A program made the translations under genes and the position numbers. This document shows, piece after piece, positions 38,606-48,433 of a DNA stretch of 64,000 bases; position 1 is the first letter of the stretch, and every line of letters begins with the position of its first letter. Below the pieces are notes generated by a model, which saw only the letters and a list, made by a program, of their open reading frames with translations, was not told where the DNA came from and did not search any database. The DNA is from Cellvibrio japonicus Ueda107 (GTDB lineage Bacteria > Pseudomonadota > Gammaproteobacteria > Pseudomonadales > Cellvibrionaceae), in assembly GCF_000019225.1 (NCBI RefSeq), contig NC_010995.1:558001-622000 (forward strand). Reading direction: 5' to 3'.

Positions 38606-39619
38606 ATGAAACTATCTAACCTTCAGCGTTTGCTGGCGGGTGCCGGTTTGCTCCTGGCGCCGCTGTTCGCCCAACACTCACTTGCCGCCCCGGTAAAAGG
38701 TGCCGATGTCAGCTGGACTTCGCAGATCGAAGACAATGGCTACAAGTACTACAACCGCAGCGGTGTCCAAAAAGACGTTTTTGCCATCATGAAAGAGCAG
38801 GGGATGACCGCTGTGCGCCTGCGCGTGTGGGTCAATCCGGCCGATGGCTGGTACAACGGCACCCAGGATGTGGTCGCCAAAGCCAGGCGCGTCAAAGCAG
38901 CTGGCCTTAAATTGATGGTGGATTTCCACTACAGCGATACCTGGGCCGACCCCGGCAAACAAACCAAACCGGCCGCCTGGCGCAATTACACCTTCCAGCA
39001 ATTGATGGATGCGGTGTGGAACTCCACCCGCTACACCCTGCAAGCGATTAAAGATGCCGGTGTGACCGTGGATTGGGTGCAGGTCGGCAATGAAACCAAC
39101 AACGGTATGTTGTGGGATGATGGCAAGGCCTCGGTCAATATGCGCAATTACGCCTGGTTGACCAACACCGGCTACAACGCGGTAAAAAGTATCTACTCCG
39201 GTGCCAAAGTGATTGTGCACCTGGCCAACTGCCACGATAACGCCAACTTCCGCTGGATTTTTGATGGCCTGCGCAACAACGGTGCCCAGTTCGATATCAT
39301 CGGCGCTTCCAACTATCCCACCAACGCCGGCGGTTACACCTGGCAAAACGCCAATACCGCGTGCTTGAACAACCTCAATGACATGGTCAGCCGCTACGGC
39401 GTCCCGGTGATGATTACCGAAATCGGTGTGCCCTGGGATCACTCACAGGCCTACACCATCGTCAAAGACATGGTTACCAAGGTGGGCCAGGTCAGCGGTG
39501 GCAAGGGGGCGGGAATCTTCTACTGGGAACCCCAGGCGCGTCCGGGTTGGCAGGGTTATACCCTGGGGGCTATGGATAACAACGGCAAAGCCACTGCTGT
39601 GTGGGATGCGTTTAAGTAA
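38606..39619 (+). CDS. Secreted GH53 endo-beta-1,4-galactanase
   Basis: Hydrolyses beta-1,4-galactan side chains of pectin, by retention. 337 residues: signal peptide (LLAGAGLLLAPLFAQHSLAA) and a GH53 (beta/alpha)8 barrel. Catalytic acid/base Glu163 (QVGNETNNG) and nucleophile Glu272 (MITEIGVPW); substrate-site runs RLRVWVNPADGWYN and DFHYSDTWADPGKQTKPAAW. No carbohydrate-binding module. The ATG at 38606 follows CAGG. It is nearly a duplicate of the next gene and is separated from it by a terminator. Together with the lipoprotein GH53, GH2 and receptor it belongs to a galactan locus. Confidence 0.95.
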   Translation: MKLSNLQRLLAGAGLLLAPLFAQHSLAAPVKGADVSWTSQIEDNGYKYYNRSGVQKDVFAIMKEQGMTAVRLRVWVNPADGWYNGTQDVVAKARRVKAAGLKLMVDFHYSDTWADPGKQTKPAAWRNYTFQQLMDAVWNSTRYTLQAIKDAGVTVDWVQVGNETNNGMLWDDGKASVNMRNYAWLTNTGYNAVKSIYSGAKVIVHLANCHDNANFRWIFDGLRNNGAQFDIIGASNYPTNAGGYTWQNANTACLNNLNDMVSRYGVPVMITEIGVPWDHSQAYTIVKDMVTKVGQVSGGKGAGIFYWEPQARPGWQGYTLGAMDNNGKATAVWDAFK

Positions 39620-39643
39620 TTCCGCTCCTGTTTTTTCCTGTAC

Positions 39644-39677
39644 AAAAACCGCATGGATAGCCTCTGTGCGGTTTTTT
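39644..39677 (+). terminator. Terminator between the two plus-strand GH53 genes
   Basis: A 10-bp stem AAAAACCGCA / TGCGGTTTTT with a 13-nt loop and a further T. It implies partial or separate transcription of the second GH53 gene. Confidence 0.82.
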
Positions 39678-39715
39678 GTTGTTTGGCGAAGTTGTTTAAC
39701 GATGTAGGTACTCCT

Positions 39716-40894
39716 ATGAACGCAGTCTATGGCGCAACCCTGGTATGTGTAACAGCCTTGTTATTGGCGGCTTGTGGTGGTTCGGAAAGTTCTGCTGGAG
39801 GCGGTGTAGCATCGTCCAGCCCATCATCCCCGGCGAGCAGCCTGGCATCGTCTTCAGCGAGTTCTGTGTCCAGCTCTCACGCAAGCACCAGTTCCAGCGA
39901 AGGGCCGGTGTTGAGCAGTAACTTCGTCCTGGGCGCGGATATCAGTTGGGTGTCTGAAATGGAGGCCAGCGGGCGCCGGTTTTACAACCGCGCAGGCGAA
40001 GAGATCGAGGCTTTTGCGCTGATGCAGGCACTGGGTGTTAATGCCATTCGCTTGCGCGTGTGGGTCAATCCGGCAGACGGTTGGTACAACAGTCCCCAGG
40101 ATGTGGTGGCCAAGGCCAGGCGCGCCAAGGAGCAGGGGCAGCGCATCATGATCGATTTCCACTACAGCGATAATTGGGCCGATCCGGGCAAGCAAACCAA
40201 GCCTGCCGCCTGGGCTGACTATACCCTGGAGGAATTGCAGGACGCTTTGGTGGAACATACCCACAGCACCTTGCAGGCGTTAAAAGACGAAGGCGTCACC
40301 CCGGAATGGGTGCAGGTCGGCAATGAAACCAATGATGGTTTTTTGTGGGACAGTGCGCGCCCCTCGGTGGAGCCGCGCGCAACCAATATGAAAAATTACG
40401 CCGACTTAACCAGTGCCGGTTACGATGCCGTGAAGGCTGTTTTTCCCGATGCCCTGGTGATTGTGCATTTGGCCAATTGTCACGATAACGCCAATTTCCG
40501 CTGGATTTTTGATGGCCTGACCAGTAACAACGCCAGGTTCGATGTCATCGGTGCATCCTCCTACCCGCTCGCCAACTCCCCCATGACCTGGCAAACCTCC
40601 ACTGCCAATTGCCTGGTAAACCTCAACGATATGGTGACGCGCTATGGCGTCCCCGTCATGCTCACCGAAATCGGCTTGCCCTGGGATCATGTGAATGCCA
40701 AAACGGTAGTGGCCGATCTGATTAACAAAACCGCTGCCGTAAAAGACGGTATGGGCCTGGGGGTGTTTTATTGGGAACCTTTATCCTATTACGGTTGGAA
40801 GGGGTATACCCTGGGCGCCTTTGACGATAGTGGTAAACCGGCAGCGGCTATGGAGGCTATTACAGAGGCGGCGGCGCGCATTGCGCGTGAGTAA
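39716..40894 (+). CDS. GH53 endo-beta-1,4-galactanase, outer-membrane lipoprotein form
   Basis: 392 residues. A lipoprotein signal ends in LLLAAC (Cys20), followed by a Gly/Ser-rich linker (about 21-65, SSSPSSPASSLASS), then a GH53 barrel with Glu204 (QVGNETNDG) and Glu318 (MLTEIGLPW). Its barrel is very similar to that of the preceding gene (RLRVWVNPADGWYN; HLANCHDNANFRWIFDG), implying tandem duplication with a change of address: this copy would stay attached to the cell surface and cut galactan near the receptor. The ATG at 39716 lies 97 nt after the previous stop. Ser codon usage in the linker is varied, as in other Cellvibrio linkers. Confidence 0.95.
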   Translation: MNAVYGATLVCVTALLLAACGGSESSAGGGVASSSPSSPASSLASSSASSVSSSHASTSSSEGPVLSSNFVLGADISWVSEMEASGRRFYNRAGEEIEAFALMQALGVNAIRLRVWVNPADGWYNSPQDVVAKARRAKEQGQRIMIDFHYSDNWADPGKQTKPAAWADYTLEELQDALVEHTHSTLQALKDEGVTPEWVQVGNETNDGFLWDSARPSVEPRATNMKNYADLTSAGYDAVKAVFPDALVIVHLANCHDNANFRWIFDGLTSNNARFDVIGASSYPLANSPMTWQTSTANCLVNLNDMVTRYGVPVMLTEIGLPWDHVNAKTVVADLINKTAAVKDGMGLGVFYWEPLSYYGWKGYTLGAFDDSGKPAAAMEAITEAAARIARE

Positions 40895-41128
40895 TATCAA
40901 AACAGGTTTATGTTGATGCGCAGGGAATGGCATTTTTTATTCTTGGCTTTGGCGCTGGATTTTTCATTTTTTTCTGATAGCATCCCCGGTTCTTCTCACT
41001 GACGCGATACCATAAGAATAATCGCGCACATTTATCCGGCACTTATTCTGTCAATAACCTCGGATATCACGCAGGGGCATTCTGCCTCAGCGGTGGATTG
41101 TTATTGATAAAAAAAGGGAGCCTGCCGG

Positions 41129-44100
41129 ATGCAGTCTTTTTCAGTATTTCGCTCACTCAGTGTTTTTCTTTTCCTTCTTTTTGCTAACCAGGCCTGGGCC
41201 TTAACCCTCGAAGAAAATACCTCGGGTTTCTGCAGTTACGATGGTGCGGTGCAAAGCACCCACGCCGGTGCCGCCAATAACCAGTATGTCAATCTCAGCA
41301 ACGAGGCGGGTAAAGGTATTACCTGGGCCGTGCAAGTCGCACAGGCTGGCAATTACACCGTTCAATTTCGCTATGCCAATGCGGGAACCCAATCAGCAAT
41401 CCAGGCCGCAATCCGGGTAAATGGTGTTGTGGTATCCCATGGTTTCCCGTTTCCAAAGACGACGGCCTGGAACAGCTGGACCAATTCCGGTTTGCTGACA
41501 CTCGCGCTGAAAGCCGGCAATAACACAATTCGCCTGGAAACCACTGTGGCGACAGAATTTGCCAATATCGATTCACTGACTGTGCATGGCACAGGATTAA
41601 GTGCGGGTACGTGTTCCGGAGCCGGTACGCCGCAAGCACCGAATAATGGAGTGATACTCCAGCCGCAAGCGCCTGTGTTGGCGTCCACCCCGAGCCCCAG
41701 CGCCGGGATTGATATGGCCAGGCCTGCACCGGGCGAATTTGATGTCACCAGCAGCGGCCAGGCGAGTTACACCCTTCCCATTCTTACCGCACCGGGTACC
41801 GCCGGGTTGGTGCCCAAGGTCAGTGTGGGTTACAGCAGTGGGGCGGGCAATGGCCCCATGGGACTCGGGTGGTCGTTAAGTGCAGGTGGTGCCATCAGTC
41901 GCTGTCGCCAAACAGATAGCCAGGATAAAAACGCCTTGCCTGTTACCTGGTCGGCACAAGACCGGTTTTGCCTGAATGGGGAGCGTTTGCTGGTGGTGTC
42001 GGGTAATTACGGGGCGCCCGGCAGTATTTATAAAACGGAAATTGATAATTACGCCCGCATCACCGCTGTGGGGGGGACGAGCGGGCATCCGAGTTATTTT
42101 ACGGTTGAATACAAAGACGGGTTAATTGAAACCTTTGGTAATACCGCGCACTCGGCCAATTCTCAGGATCAGCTGAGTTCAACCAATACCAATACGGTGC
42201 TCAATTGGCATTTGAGCCGTCAAACGGACAGCGCGGGCAATAAAATTGAATACCAATACACCCGCGATGCCGATGGACTGCGCCTGGCATCGATTGGCTA
42301 TGCCTATGGCGCGACCCAAACCCCCGGTGCATTAATCTATATCGACTATGACGACAGGAGTGATCCCGTCAGTGGTTATGTGGCGGGTCACTATTACAAC
42401 ATGGGCAAACGGGTCAGTGTGATTCGCTCCGTCAACCTGTCAGAAGGACAATACAAGGAAATTCGCCGCTATAAATTTACCTATAACCAGAATACTGCCT
42501 ACACCACTAACGATAAGTTAAGCCGTATCAATAAAGTTGAAGAATGTGTTGAGAGCGTTTGTCCTTCGTTTGTCGAGTTTGATTGGCAGAATTTCGAGCA
42601 GCAAATTGATACACAAGGAGCCTCCAGCAACTTTGTGGGTGGGGTAAGTGATTATCGGCTGGGGGATATTAATGGCGATGGGTTACTGGATGTGGTGTGG
42701 TATGAGGAAGCTAAGACCGTGCCTAATACCCTTCATGATGTGCTTCAAAAACGTTCATACAGATATGCTCTAGGAGAAATAAACACGGAAGGTAGATATA
42801 TATTTAATATGGGAAATTCGTATAAAAGCCCATCTGCCTATGATGATAGGAATCTCCATATTGTTGACAGTAATAATGATGGTATAGGCAATATTATTGC
42901 TGGTGGTTTAAGAGATGTTGCGGACATTTACCTTGATGTTAATGGCGATGGTTTGGTTGATAAAATTAAATGGATAAATGGTGCCAGACCTTGGGAGTTT
43001 TATTACTACCCTTTACAGACGATTAGTTATGCGTCTCCAAATCCAAATGCTGATACTACTTCGTCGGAGTTTTATCGGTATGTTGGAGGAGGGATGCGTC
43101 AGCAGTTTGATACAACAAATCATGTGCCTTCTATTAATGATGCATCACGGTGGGAGGATTTTTCATATTTTCAGCCCGCATCTGGAGGGCAACCAGCCGT
43201 TGATAACCTGCATTTGGCACCTATAAGATTTATTTGGCCATTTATGGGTGATTTTAATGGCAGTGGTAGGATGGATCTAGTTGCTGAAACCTATTCCCAA
43301 GCTTTCGGTTGTGTGGATGATGGTAATGAGGAAGGGTGTCCCAGCATATTTTCTCGACCTTCAGTATATACAATGCAAAAACCAACCTCTACAGAGCCAC
43401 AATGGGCCAATGGCATAGAATTAAAATATTTTAATGCCAGTATCGCCTATATGGCGAATAGGGCATTTGCGGTCGATTTAAATGGTGATGGGTTGACGGA
43501 TATGCTGGTTGGTGGAGGAACTAACTGGTATTTCAGGCTGAGTAATGGTTTGGAACTTGGGCCTGAGCAATATATTAATGTCCCTGGTGGACCATTTAAT
43601 ACCACAGACCAGGTCGCTACCGATGTGGCAGTTGCCGACTATAACGGCGATGGCTACCCGGATTTTATCTGGCACAGTCCCAATGCCCCCTTTAACAGCA
43701 CAGGCGCGAGTTCCGGCCAGGGTTCGATAAAAGTTAAATACTGGGACCCGGCCATCAATAATTTTGAAGCGGGCGAGCGTTTTATTAAATCGGAACCTTA
43801 TCAGGTATTAACCAATTACGGTGATGCCCGCTACGGTTGGAATTTTTCATTCAGCCGATTTAAAACAACCGCTATCAACATGATGGATCTGGATGGCGAT
43901 GGCAGGTCGGAGCTGGTCGTCACACCCACCCGGCAAACCGGGGCTATTACCGTGTATAAAAGTACCGGCAGCCAGAGCCCCATCAACAAAGTGATCGGGA
44001 TTCGCGATAGCCTTGGAAAAAACATCACTGTTAATTACGAGGCCATCAATCGTACGGGCCACTATATCGGTGGCCATAAGGTGTATAACGCGAATGATGC

Positions 44101-47100
44101 AGAAATGTGTACCACCCTTGCTAATAGCTCAGGGTATTACACCCGGTCTATGTGCTGGTCTGTTGATGCTGCTGCCACACAAAATGATTTTTACCGGAAT
44201 ATCAATGATCCCTGGCGCAACCTGTCTTCCGATGAGCAATCCTTAAAACCCGACTCGCCTGTGTCCTCATCGGTAGGTGCCACCTTCGTGGTAACCAACA
44301 CGGCACAGAGTGCGCCACTCTCCAATAATCCCTCTGCACTGAAGCAAACGGCGTATTTCTATGAGCACGCCAGGACCCAGGCTGCAGGGCGTGGTTTTTT
44401 AGGATTTGAAGCGTTTACCGTAGTAGACCGCGAAACCGGTATCCGGGTGCGCAATAGCTTCCGGCAGGACTGGCCTTATGTCGGGCGTTTGCATAAATCA
44501 CAAATCTTTACCGAATATGGCAATAAGCTGAGTGAGTCAGTGAATCAATGGGCGCTGGTTGCGTGTTATTACTATGGTGTTGCCAATAACACCTGTGTCG
44601 ATAACTACAGGCAAACCATGAAAGACCAGGGCTCTGCGGCCTTAGGTTCTCTGGGTGTCTTTTTGCGCAAAGAAGATACTAAGGAATATGCCTTGCTTGA
44701 TGAAGGCTATGCACAAGGCACCTTGCTGAAAAACTCGGTAACAACCAATACCTACGAAGGCAATGGCAATGTGCTTGAGTCTACGACGCAAATCAGTAGC
44801 AGTTTACCCCTGGAGTCGATCACCAAAACAACGACGAATACCTATGTGTACATGAGCGAAACATGGAGTATGTGGAAGGGGCGGTTGCAACAAATAAAAA
44901 CCGTCACCAGCAACAATCGCTACGGTGCCATTACCCGCACCTCGTCCTTTGATTACTACACCTCGGGTTCAGCGATAGGTTTATTAAAAACAGAGACGGT
45001 TGAGCCGGATAATTCGGATTACAACGTAACGACAACCCACAGCTACCATATGGGTAATCGTGTTGCCTCCAGTACAACGGCAGACGGGCAAACGCGTAAA
45101 ACCGAAATTGAATATGACACCCTGGGGCGTTATATCGATAAAACCTATGAGTTCTTTACCAACGGTTCAGACCCCAATACACCGGTCAAATATTTAGCCA
45201 CACAAGTGATCACCCGCGATAAATACGGCACGCCGACCTTATCGCGCCGCTATTACAGCACCACGGCCTTTGTTTCCCATAAGACGGCAACTACTACTTT
45301 CGGTACACCCTATTTTAATGCCGCCTCAACCGGTGAATTTACCGAGGTCCGTATGGGGGTTGGTACGGGCAGCGAAGGCGTGTGCCCCAGCGATACTAAA
45401 ATCTGGTCGACGGCCCAGATGGCCGGTGGTGGCAAATCCATTCAATGTGTGGATTTGCTGGGGCGTGTCCGTCGCGCCGGTGACCTTGGCTTTACAGGAA
45501 CCAACTGGAGCCTGGTTGATACCGAGTATGACAAACAGGGGCGTGTTGTTCGTTCCAGTGCGCCCTATGCCAGTGGTACCGCCGACCGCTACTGGACATC
45601 TTATTCCTATGATGTATTGGGGCGTGTCACCGAAACCCTGGTGCCCTACAACAACACCCATGTTGCTACCACAACAGAGTATGACAACCTGAATGTGGTC
45701 ATCACCAATCCCAAAGGCCAGGTAAGGACAGAAAAGCGCGACCTGGTCGGGCAGGTGATTGAAGTGGTCGATCCGAATAATGGCGTGACCCGTTTTGCCT
45801 ATGACGCGCGCGGCAATATGCGCGAGATGAAAGACCCTGCGCTCAACACCACGACCATTGGCTATGACCTGCGCGACAGAAAAACCAGCATGAGCGATCC
45901 CGACAAGGGCAACTGGACCTATCGCTACAACCGTTTTAACGAACTGGTATGCCAGCGCGATGGTAAAAACCAGGTCATTACCATGGGGTATGACATTCGC
46001 GGTCGTATGGTTAACCGCATTGAGCGGCCCAATGGTGCCAGCTGCGATACCACCAGTATTTCTTTTGGAACCTATTGGGTGTACGACACTGCTAGTAATG
46101 GCTTGGGGCAGCTAGAAAGTGTTCATACCACTCCACAAGGAGTTCCGGAATTTCGCCAGCGTTTTAAATATGACAGCCGTGGCCGCCTGAGTACCAAGGA
46201 GACCAGCTTTGCCGGGCACCTGGGCGCGTTAACAACGCACCATGAAAAAATCACCTACGACCAATTCAATCGTGTCTACCAACAGTTTGATGCGGCGCGC
46301 GAAGTCAACACCTTTGAAACCAACGGTGTGCAGCATCTCTACAATGCCCAGGGCTACCTGCACAAGGTAGTCGATGCCACCAGCTACAGCGGTTCGCAGC
46401 AGGCCTATTACACCATCCAGGACCAGGATGCGCGCGGCAACGTTATCAGTGCCCTCTATGGCAATGGTGTGACACAGGCAGCTGTCTATGAGGCGGCAAC
46501 CGGTTTAACCAAAAAGCTCCAGGCAACCCGCGCCCATCCGGTATCGCTGTTGCAGGATATCCAATTGGAATGGGATGAGGTTGGCAACCTGAGTTCGCGC
46601 CATGAGCGCGGTACTGCCGGGGAATCTGTTGCGCGCAATATTTATGAATCCTTCGGGTACGACAGCCTCAATCGTTTGAATAGCTGGGCCTCCTCGGGTG
46701 ACCTGACCGCCTCCCAATCCGTAACCTATGATGCGATAGACAATATTCGCAGCAAGGGCGGCCAGTCGTTTTTGTACGGCAGTGAATGTGGTGCGTCCCT
46801 GAATGCCGGGCCCCATGCCGTGTGTAATGCCCACGATTACCACTATCGCTATGACAATAACGGCAACCTGGTTAACGATGGCCGGGGCAGGAATTTGCAA
46901 TACACCCGTGATGACCTGCCGTCGTATATCAGCGTTGAATCGCACAACACCCGCTTCTTCTATGATCCGCTGCGTGCGCGCTACAAGCGCGTAGACACCG
47001 CAGCGGGTAACCAGGTAACCACCACCCTGTATGTGGGCGCGGTAGAAAAGGTCTATTACCCGGATGGCAGCACGGAGTGGAAGCGAAACATTGCCGGTGT

Positions 47101-48433
47101 TGGGCAAATCACCCATACCCTGAACAGCCAGGGAGTGATGGCCGGTGAAGCGCAGCGCTATTTCATCAAGGATCATCTGGGCAGTATCAGTTTGATCACT
47201 GACGAGATCGGCAGCGTCGAGCAAGCGCACTACTTTGATCCCTGGGGCATGCCGCAAAAGGTAGTGACGGCGGGTAGTATCAAGCAGTGGCAGGAAGACC
47301 TTGCCCGATACCGCCTGTCCAGCAAGCCGATAACAACCCGGGGTTTTACCGGCCACGAGCATCTGGCGGAAATGGATCTGATCCACATGAATGGCCGCCT
47401 CTACGATGCCAGGTTAGGGCGTTTTGTACAGGCCGACCCGATCATCCAGGACCCGCTCAGGGTTCAAAGCCTGAATCGCTATAGTTATGTGTGGAATAAT
47501 CCGTTGAATGCGACGGACCCGAGTGGGTTTAAGTGCGAGACGGTTAACGATAAGCAGATATGTACCAATGATAAACCAACGGAAGAAGTTCAAGTTGATG
47601 GTGTTAAACCGCCACCACAAAAGAATAGCGGGCTTGCCTATACCATCACTGATCCTACGGCTATTCAGCAGTGGTTGAGCCAGCAGGGAAAGAGCATGGC
47701 GGACTTTGAGTCGAGGATGTCAGAGCTGGGGATTTCAAAGGCGTCGGGGAGTAATCGTGCAAGGGCTGGCTCCGGTGTTTTGTGGGCAGATAAAGATGGC
47801 GATATTGTTGGATTAGGGGATAAAAATAACACTGCTGTTTTTGCATTGGGCGAGGTTAGTGCGGCGGCTGAGGAAGCGATTGGTTTAAGTCCCTGGGTAG
47901 ATTCGGCCAGTCCTTTTGCGGGTAGGAGTGTTTGTGGCAGTGATAGGGCATGTGTAGCGGCTGCAGATGAATTCCAAACGCAGGGAAATATCATTGCGTT
48001 ATCGTCTGCCATACCAATCGAGGGGCTTGCTTTTTCTGCACTTAAAATTGCTACTCTCTTAAAGAGGGCAGACTATGCGAAGGATGCTTTGGTTGTTGCA
48101 AAGGGGCTAGGGAACTTTGCCGATGAAGCTAAACTCTTGAGCCACTTTGAAAAACATGGCGCTGAATTTGGTGTGAAATCAGCAGATGAATATTTATCCA
48201 TTGCCAGAGGTGTGATGCAGAACGGCACTAAAGTTCAATATGTTTACAAAGGTGAAACTAGAACTGGCTTTGTTCAACTCATGGGTAATACGAACAAAGG
48301 GCAATCCAAATTTGCTTTTGTGGGAACGAATAGCCAAGGACAGATTACAACTTTGCACGCTAAGAGCGGAAAGGATTTTTGGAAAACCTTAAATGGTAAT
48401 GCTCAAAACAAAACAATTTATCAGGTTCAATAG
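41129..48433 (+). CDS. Giant SpvB/FG-GAP/RHS polymorphic-toxin-like protein with an N-terminal CBM-like domain
   Basis: 2434 residues. Signal peptide; a carbohydrate-binding-like beta-sandwich of CBM6/CBM35 type (about 25-165, YTVQFRYANAGTQ, NTIRLETTVATEFANIDSLTV); SpvB domain (about 190-500, YTLPILTAPGTAGL, GPMGLGWSLS); at least seven FG-GAP-like Asp loops (DINGDGLLD, DVNGDGLVD, DFNGSGRMD, DLNGDGLTD, DYNGDGYPD, DLDGDGRSE; about 511-925); YD/RHS repeats (about 1250-2000); and the RHS core end (YFIKDHLGSISLIT, GRLYDARLGRFVQADPI, RYSYVWNNPLNATDPSG). The last 301 residues are a divergent toxin-like tip with HFEKHG (His2339, His2343). The core resembles the B/C parts of Tc toxins. An immunity-like gene follows directly. 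Tip and part of the FG-GAP region are A/T-rich. Confidence 0.93.
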   Translation: MQSFSVFRSLSVFLFLLFANQAWALTLEENTSGFCSYDGAVQSTHAGAANNQYVNLSNEAGKGITWAVQVAQAGNYTVQFRYANAGTQSAIQAAIRVNGVVVSHGFPFPKTTAWNSWTNSGLLTLALKAGNNTIRLETTVATEFANIDSLTVHGTGLSAGTCSGAGTPQAPNNGVILQPQAPVLASTPSPSAGIDMARPAPGEFDVTSSGQASYTLPILTAPGTAGLVPKVSVGYSSGAGNGPMGLGWSLSAGGAISRCRQTDSQDKNALPVTWSAQDRFCLNGERLLVVSGNYGAPGSIYKTEIDNYARITAVGGTSGHPSYFTVEYKDGLIETFGNTAHSANSQDQLSSTNTNTVLNWHLSRQTDSAGNKIEYQYTRDADGLRLASIGYAYGATQTPGALIYIDYDDRSDPVSGYVAGHYYNMGKRVSVIRSVNLSEGQYKEIRRYKFTYNQNTAYTTNDKLSRINKVEECVESVCPSFVEFDWQNFEQQIDTQGASSNFVGGVSDYRLGDINGDGLLDVVWYEEAKTVPNTLHDVLQKRSYRYALGEINTEGRYIFNMGNSYKSPSAYDDRNLHIVDSNNDGIGNIIAGGLRDVADIYLDVNGDGLVDKIKWINGARPWEFYYYPLQTISYASPNPNADTTSSEFYRYVGGGMRQQFDTTNHVPSINDASRWEDFSYFQPASGGQPAVDNLHLAPIRFIWPFMGDFNGSGRMDLVAETYSQAFGCVDDGNEEGCPSIFSRPSVYTMQKPTSTEPQWANGIELKYFNASIAYMANRAFAVDLNGDGLTDMLVGGGTNWYFRLSNGLELGPEQYINVPGGPFNTTDQVATDVAVADYNGDGYPDFIWHSPNAPFNSTGASSGQGSIKVKYWDPAINNFEAGERFIKSEPYQVLTNYGDARYGWNFSFSRFKTTAINMMDLDGDGRSELVVTPTRQTGAITVYKSTGSQSPINKVIGIRDSLGKNITVNYEAINRTGHYIGGHKVYNANDAEMCTTLANSSGYYTRSMCWSVDAAATQNDFYRNINDPWRNLSSDEQSLKPDSPVSSSVGATFVVTNTAQSAPLSNNPSALKQTAYFYEHARTQAAGRGFLGFEAFTVVDRETGIRVRNSFRQDWPYVGRLHKSQIFTEYGNKLSESVNQWALVACYYYGVANNTCVDNYRQTMKDQGSAALGSLGVFLRKEDTKEYALLDEGYAQGTLLKNSVTTNTYEGNGNVLESTTQISSSLPLESITKTTTNTYVYMSETWSMWKGRLQQIKTVTSNNRYGAITRTSSFDYYTSGSAIGLLKTETVEPDNSDYNVTTTHSYHMGNRVASSTTADGQTRKTEIEYDTLGRYIDKTYEFFTNGSDPNTPVKYLATQVITRDKYGTPTLSRRYYSTTAFVSHKTATTTFGTPYFNAASTGEFTEVRMGVGTGSEGVCPSDTKIWSTAQMAGGGKSIQCVDLLGRVRRAGDLGFTGTNWSLVDTEYDKQGRVVRSSAPYASGTADRYWTSYSYDVLGRVTETLVPYNNTHVATTTEYDNLNVVITNPKGQVRTEKRDLVGQVIEVVDPNNGVTRFAYDARGNMREMKDPALNTTTIGYDLRDRKTSMSDPDKGNWTYRYNRFNELVCQRDGKNQVITMGYDIRGRMVNRIERPNGASCDTTSISFGTYWVYDTASNGLGQLESVHTTPQGVPEFRQRFKYDSRGRLSTKETSFAGHLGALTTHHEKITYDQFNRVYQQFDAAREVNTFETNGVQHLYNAQGYLHKVVDATSYSGSQQAYYTIQDQDARGNVISALYGNGVTQAAVYEAATGLTKKLQATRAHPVSLLQDIQLEWDEVGNLSSRHERGTAGESVARNIYESFGYDSLNRLNSWASSGDLTASQSVTYDAIDNIRSKGGQSFLYGSECGASLNAGPHAVCNAHDYHYRYDNNGNLVNDGRGRNLQYTRDDLPSYISVESHNTRFFYDPLRARYKRVDTAAGNQVTTTLYVGAVEKVYYPDGSTEWKRNIAGVGQITHTLNSQGVMAGEAQRYFIKDHLGSISLITDEIGSVEQAHYFDPWGMPQKVVTAGSIKQWQEDLARYRLSSKPITTRGFTGHEHLAEMDLIHMNGRLYDARLGRFVQADPIIQDPLRVQSLNRYSYVWNNPLNATDPSGFKCETVNDKQICTNDKPTEEVQVDGVKPPPQKNSGLAYTITDPTAIQQWLSQQGKSMADFESRMSELGISKASGSNRARAGSGVLWADKDGDIVGLGDKNNTAVFALGEVSAAAEEAIGLSPWVDSASPFAGRSVCGSDRACVAAADEFQTQGNIIALSSAIPIEGLAFSALKIATLLKRADYAKDALVVAKGLGNFADEAKLLSHFEKHGAEFGVKSADEYLSIARGVMQNGTKVQYVYKGETRTGFVQLMGNTNKGQSKFAFVGTNSQGQITTLHAKSGKDFWKTLNGNAQNKTIYQVQ

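Noticed and set aside
39781..39905. Ser-codon-rich low-complexity tract
   Set aside because: It is the linker of the lipoprotein galactanase, a common feature of secreted enzymes in this genus, not a tandem repeat locus.
46505..47386. 293-codon open frame antisense to the RHS core
   Set aside because: It overlaps conserved RHS repeats and has no recognisable motifs.
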